Positions 60,484 through 64,000 of a stretch of 64,000 nt of DNA are shown one piece after another. The stretch spans positions 62,291,501-62,355,500 of the forward strand of contig CM074863.1 in the NCBI GenBank assembly GCA_037501455.1, in the 5' to 3' direction. The position numbers and the translations under genes were made by a program. Positions within the stretch are counted from its first letter, which is position 1; each line of letters starts with the position of its first letter. Below the pieces are notes generated by a model that did not search any database, was not told where the DNA came from, and saw nothing but the letters and a program-made list of their open reading frames with translations. This DNA comes from Lantana camara. Taxonomy: Eukaryota; Streptophyta; Magnoliopsida; Lamiales; Verbenaceae.

Positions 60484-61232
60484 TACTTTTATATGTATTT
60501 ATAATGTGTGTTATACATTGCTACTACTTGTTGTTTTCTTTCTTTATTGGATGATAACGTGATGCATAGCATGAGCAAAGTTAACCCGGCATGCAAACGT
60601 TTTTTGTTTTCGTTATAGACGGCATAGAGTTCTCACACCACTGAATGAAGTTTTCCTTCGTAAGGGTGAAGACCAGGGTAAGAGTAAGATGAAATTTCAA
60701 GGGATTAAAAGAAATAATTGCAAGGAAGCTAAGAATACCACATAAGGGGGAAGAATGTTATAATGATGATTAATTAAGAGAATGTTAAGGGAAGTATTGA
60801 AATGGCAATATGTGAACAAGTATTTGAACTCAACTCCTAGAGGGAAATGAATAACTCCCGGTTCTAGGGTAAATTTAATCGAGTTCCACGGGACTATATG
60901 ACTCAAGAAAATAGCAAAGGAAAAATCTTGGAAATGTTTTAATTTGGGATCCAGACCAATGATGAGGTTATGATCTCCAAGAGGACTTAAGGTAAAATAA
61001 AATTCTTTAAGGGATAAGTAACAAAGATCGATAAAAAGGGGTTCGAATATCCTATAGTTAACGGATAATGAGCAATACGAACCACTAAGGAAGAGTATTT
61101 AATTATACCAATCAGTTAGAAGTCAAGCTCGGGCAATACGGAGAAGAGAAGGAAGTGAGACACCTCGGCTATGGAGTAAGGAAGAAGTCTTGTTAGGAAA
61201 GGTTAAAGAAAACCGATCAGTAATGGTGAGTC

Positions 61233-61409
61233 CGAGTCCATGGAAAGCTAGAATGCGAGAGGTTCTATCTTCAAGATGGATTGGAGTTTACTTTCCAGAT
61301 CCAAGCTAAATTGTCGTGCTGTGAAGTTCAATTAAGAGATATGAAGCAACAATTGGAAACGATAAAGAAAGGCAAGGAGTTTGGAATGAAATCATGGACC
61401 CAAGTGTGA
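61233..61409 (+). pseudogene. coiled-coil ORF remnant in R10
   Basis: An open stretch of about 58 codons ending at TGA 61407-61409 includes FTFQIQAKLSCCEVQLRDMK. It aligns with the R8 remnant at protein level. Glu/Lys/Leu spacing suggests a coiled coil. Whether it derives from an ORF like R1 34041-34712 cannot be told by eye. Confidence 0.42.
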
Positions 61410-62079
61410 TACATTACAGGACAAGTCATACAATCAATTTGAATTAGTGAAGAGTGGACTCGGGGGATTTCCATCAATGTGGTAAGTGGGTGAAGTCTCG
61501 GGACAACAATTGCAGATTGATCATCAAGAAGAAACCAAGATATTAATTCCATGAATATCAAAGAATTGGGATCACGGGCTCTAAAAGATTGACGAACGAT
61601 GGAAATTGTGAATAAGTGAATATTAGGGCATGCCACTTGATAATTCTGAGAGGTACCTCTTCACCGGACCTCGAATACAAGAGAAAGATTCCGAGAAGTC
61701 GGGATTTGAATTAGACAAGATATAGGGATGTCTTAGAAAGAGTGGGTTGAGAGACTTCAATATAACCGGGGATCATGATACGATGATTGTCGACTGAGTT
61801 AGGGTGATTCAAGATTAAACGGGTTATGAAAGATTTCGAAAGGAACCGAACTTAAATAATCTCTCATGCCAATTAAGGGAATTGAAGAAGAGGAAAGAAA
61901 TTATTCGGGGAATAAGTATCGTCAAATCAGGGATAATATTGGGGGAAAATGGAATGGAATTAACAAGCTAAGGATCCATTCAGTAAAACCGAAGTCGAGG
62001 AATCCGAGTCACGAATTCTAAAACATCAACCTTGACTCTCCACTCAATCTAATTAATGTGAAGGACTTTGAGAAATGGT

Positions 62080-62120
62080 GAACGGTACACAAATCATTCA
62101 TAGCACGTGCATCATGCATC
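62080..62120 (+). promoter_or_regulatory. conserved interior motif 2, R10
   Basis: GTGAACG|GTACACAAATC, then ATTCATAGCACGTGC and ATGCATC, about 500 nt before the polypurine tract. Confidence 0.45.
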
Positions 62121-62579
62121 TTTAATCGCTATATGAATATTATATGTCTTGCTTGTGCATGTGTATGTTTGTTGTATGTTTTGGTCCGGTGTTTGGTTTT
62201 CTCAGTAAGTTGAGGGTCGTGTTTGGAACGGTCTTTCGGAGCGAGCAAGAAGTGGTGATTTAGCTCTCTAGCAAAGGGACTTCTTGAATTAGAAGGTGCG
62301 AGTGGTGGAGGTTCGGTAACCATGCCATTCGTGTATACCGAGCTTTTGAGTAGTTGAAATGACTCAAACGATGGGTGATGAATCAAACTTGGACCCTCCT
62401 ATCGTGCGAAACATTTTAGTTATTCCTAGCACGGATCAAGCAATGAGGATTTTCTCCAACAAGATTTCAAGAAGTGATCAAACCCCTTGTGTGTGAAGAC
62501 CTTACACCCTTTTCGGGACGTCATGAACCTCGAACTTGGGTGAATACGGAAAGTTGCTTGAGCTTGAAGCTCGAGCGAG

Positions 62580-62615
62580 GAACCTGGGGACCAGGTTCTT
62601 TTAAGAGGGGAGGAT
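62580..62615 (+). promoter_or_regulatory. stem-loop and polypurine tract of R10
   Basis: Arms GAACCTGG/CCAGGTTC (62580-62598), then TTTTAAGAGGGGAGGAT up to TGTGACACCCC. Confidence 0.78.
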
Positions 62616-62800
62616 TGTGACACCCCGTCTGATCAGCCGTACAGGTATGATGTATGTGCGCATTTAAAATTATTATTAATGCATTTTATATTTTTTTTCG
62701 AATATTTATTTTCATTAATTGAAAATTTGAATTATATAATATTTATTTCTTTGAATATTTGAATTCTAATTATTTGAATAATATGCTTATTTGTTGAAAT
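62616..62800 (+). mobile_element. R10 3' LTR, first 185 bp
   Basis: TGTGACACCCCGTCTGATCAGCC... in U3 orientation, broken by a copia-like sequence at 62801. Confidence 0.8.
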
Positions 62801-62928
62801 TGTTGGAAAACAGGAAACAGAAAGCAGCGGAAATTTAAAAACTTTCCAACAAAAAGGATCGAAACTCGCAATCATGAATCCGAATTCGTAGAGACTAGAA
62901 ACTTACTTTTCAGTAATCTTTCTTGAAG
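62801..62928. mobile_element. R11: Ty1/copia-like LTR fragment
   Basis: It starts TGTTGGAAAAC and contains AGCAGCGGAAAT and the inverse TTTCCAACA (about 62843-62851), a start typical of plant copia LTRs. It is cut off by R12. Identification rests on this terminal motif only. Confidence 0.5.
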
Positions 62929-64000
62929 TGTAACGCCCTAGGTTTTTTTTAGTAAGTAGTACAACATGACGTATGTGTTTACCAAATTGCGCGAAATAAT
63001 TATTATACATGTTTTATATATTTAATTTTATTTTAATTATAATTAATGTTAATTATTATATTTTAAGTTTTATTAATATTAACTTATATAATATTCAATG
63101 TTAATGCGCTAATTGAACTTAATTAGTGAATTAGTTATTAATTCATAATTGATGCATGCATGTATTTATAATTATATACGCATTTAATTTTATATTATTT
63201 GTAAATGTTATGAATTTTATTGTTACATTGTTTATGAGTCACATTTACGTGCTTCGTTTTTATATAAATCGATACTGAAATTTCGTGCAAATTTAATATG
63301 TTGGACTTATACGTGTCTTGTATATGAATATATGTTCGTTTCGTATTTTCGGGTTCATTTGCATGTGTTTCGGCTTTATTTTATTTTTGGAATCCAAGTC
63401 GGGGGCTAACGAGCAATTAGCACACCCTTGGTTCCGTATTTAATATCTTGAGCTCGGGAACTCGGATTCGAGTTCCGTCAACTTCATTGAACTCGTAACA
63501 AAAATTCAAGTTTAGTGAACTTAGCCTTATATTTTTGCAACGTCATTTGAACCTCCGAAATCCAACCGAAAAACGAAACGGCGACCAAACTGACCTTGCT
63601 GCACTAAAATGACCATATCTTGTTCAAACATTTACCAAATTAACCATGGTTTGATGCTATGGAACCCTAACTCAGCCACCTAACCTGATATACCATGCCC
63701 TAACCGAACTTATCCTCACAAAAACGACAAATCTCAGCCAAAGTCACTGAAATTCCAGTTTCTCCCATATCTTGGAGATTCAAAGCTCAAATCTCCTCCA
63801 AACCTTCATTAATCAACAAGGTAAGCTTAGGGTTGTAAGATATGTTCATTACTGATCATTTTCATCCTTTCATCCCTGAATTTGAGCATGTTTTCATGGA
63901 TTTTCGGCTGCTTCTATGAATAGTTAGGTTTGAGCAATTTTGATGATCTCTTTCGATTCTCGATGGATTTGAGTGATTCAAAGCTTGAATATCATTATTT
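62929..64000 (+). mobile_element. R12: Tekay-like LTR, continues beyond window
   Basis: TGTAACGCCCTAGG, ATGACGTATGTGTTTACC and GGGGGCTAACGAGC match the U3 of R8 and R2. U3 dyad GGAACTCG/CGAGTTCC at 63457-63476; donor CAACAAG|GTAAGC at 63821. Confidence 0.85.
63457..63476 (+). promoter_or_regulatory. conserved U3 inverted repeat in R12
   Basis: Arms GGAACTCG and CGAGTTCC around GATT, identical in arms to R2. Confidence 0.5.

Larger units (their letters stand above)
59505..62615 (+). mobile_element. R10 interior (degenerate)
   Basis: PBS TGCTATCAGAGC (59513-59524, one mismatch), acceptor-like TATTACAG at 59771, gag nucleocapsid remnants 59918-60414, G|GT motifs at 60446 and 62085, coiled-coil remnant 61233-61409, stem-loop 62580-62598 and polypurine tract 62599-62615. 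Between these, 60630-61230 and 61420-62070 hold no recognisable gene. Confidence 0.8.

Overview
The window is plant nuclear heterochromatin made entirely of nested LTR retrotransposons. I found no host gene, tRNA, rRNA or CRISPR array. The evidence is a Ty3/gypsy polyprotein with a C-terminal chromodomain (Tekay-like chromovirus), TG...CA LTRs of 3.0-3.6 kb, primer-binding sites complementary to plant initiator tRNA-Met (TGGTATCAGAGC), polypurine tracts, 5-bp target duplications, and AT-rich U3 regions with TATAAATA boxes. The species cannot be named from this sequence.

Layout, using my own names R1-R12. R1 (+): 5' LTR 1-3278, interior 33917-35870, 3' LTR 39031-42034. R2 (-): defective Tekay-like element 3279-33911, inserted at the R1 LTR/interior junction. 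R3 (-): solo LTR 11870-15422, inside the R2 5' LTR. R4 (+): 15.4-kb LTR-interior-LTR-interior-LTR array of a non-autonomous element, 17972-33333, also inside the R2 5' LTR. R5 (-): LTR 35871-39030, joining the R1 gag to the R1 3' LTR. R6 (+): LTR fragment 42035-44521. R7 (-): 5' LTR plus PBS stub 44522-47746. R8 (+): element 47747-54869. R9 (+): solo LTR 55252-58282. R10 (+): element 54870-62800, interrupted by R9. R11: Ty1/copia-like LTR fragment 62801-62928. R12 (+): Tekay-like LTR from 62929 past the window edge. The order of nesting, oldest to youngest, is R10 > R8 > R7 > R6 > R1 > R2 > R3 and R4. The LTR divergence I could count agrees: about 5% within R8, and three substitutions seen by eye across the three 3584-bp R4 LTRs.

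The most interesting signal is shared by LTRs that otherwise differ. Each complete LTR carries splice-like signals in the same order: a G|GT(A/T)(A/T)G donor, a 56-91-nt internal exon bounded by a CAG/TAG-type acceptor and a GTG(A/G)G-type donor, a short hairpin of type AGTC...GACT whose stem covaries between families, then a second acceptor, usually followed by GCTAGGCGG. Putative intron 1 of six LTR families also carries a cluster of GC-rich perfect or near-perfect palindromes, with a different sequence in each family but similar size, copy number and position. Element interiors share further conserved RNA-like structures: a hairpin minisatellite, a stem-loop touching the polypurine tract, and recurrent G|GT motifs. 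I infer a spliced 5' leader system shared by these elements, coexisting with an unspliced genomic RNA. This rests on sequence reading only; there are no RNA data here.

Protein coding is nearly dead. R2 gag-pol has a capsid deletion, an altered protease motif, two stop codons, a frameshift and an 81-bp duplication. R1 keeps one open 223-codon coiled-coil ORF upstream of a stop-containing gag. R8 and R10 keep only fragments.
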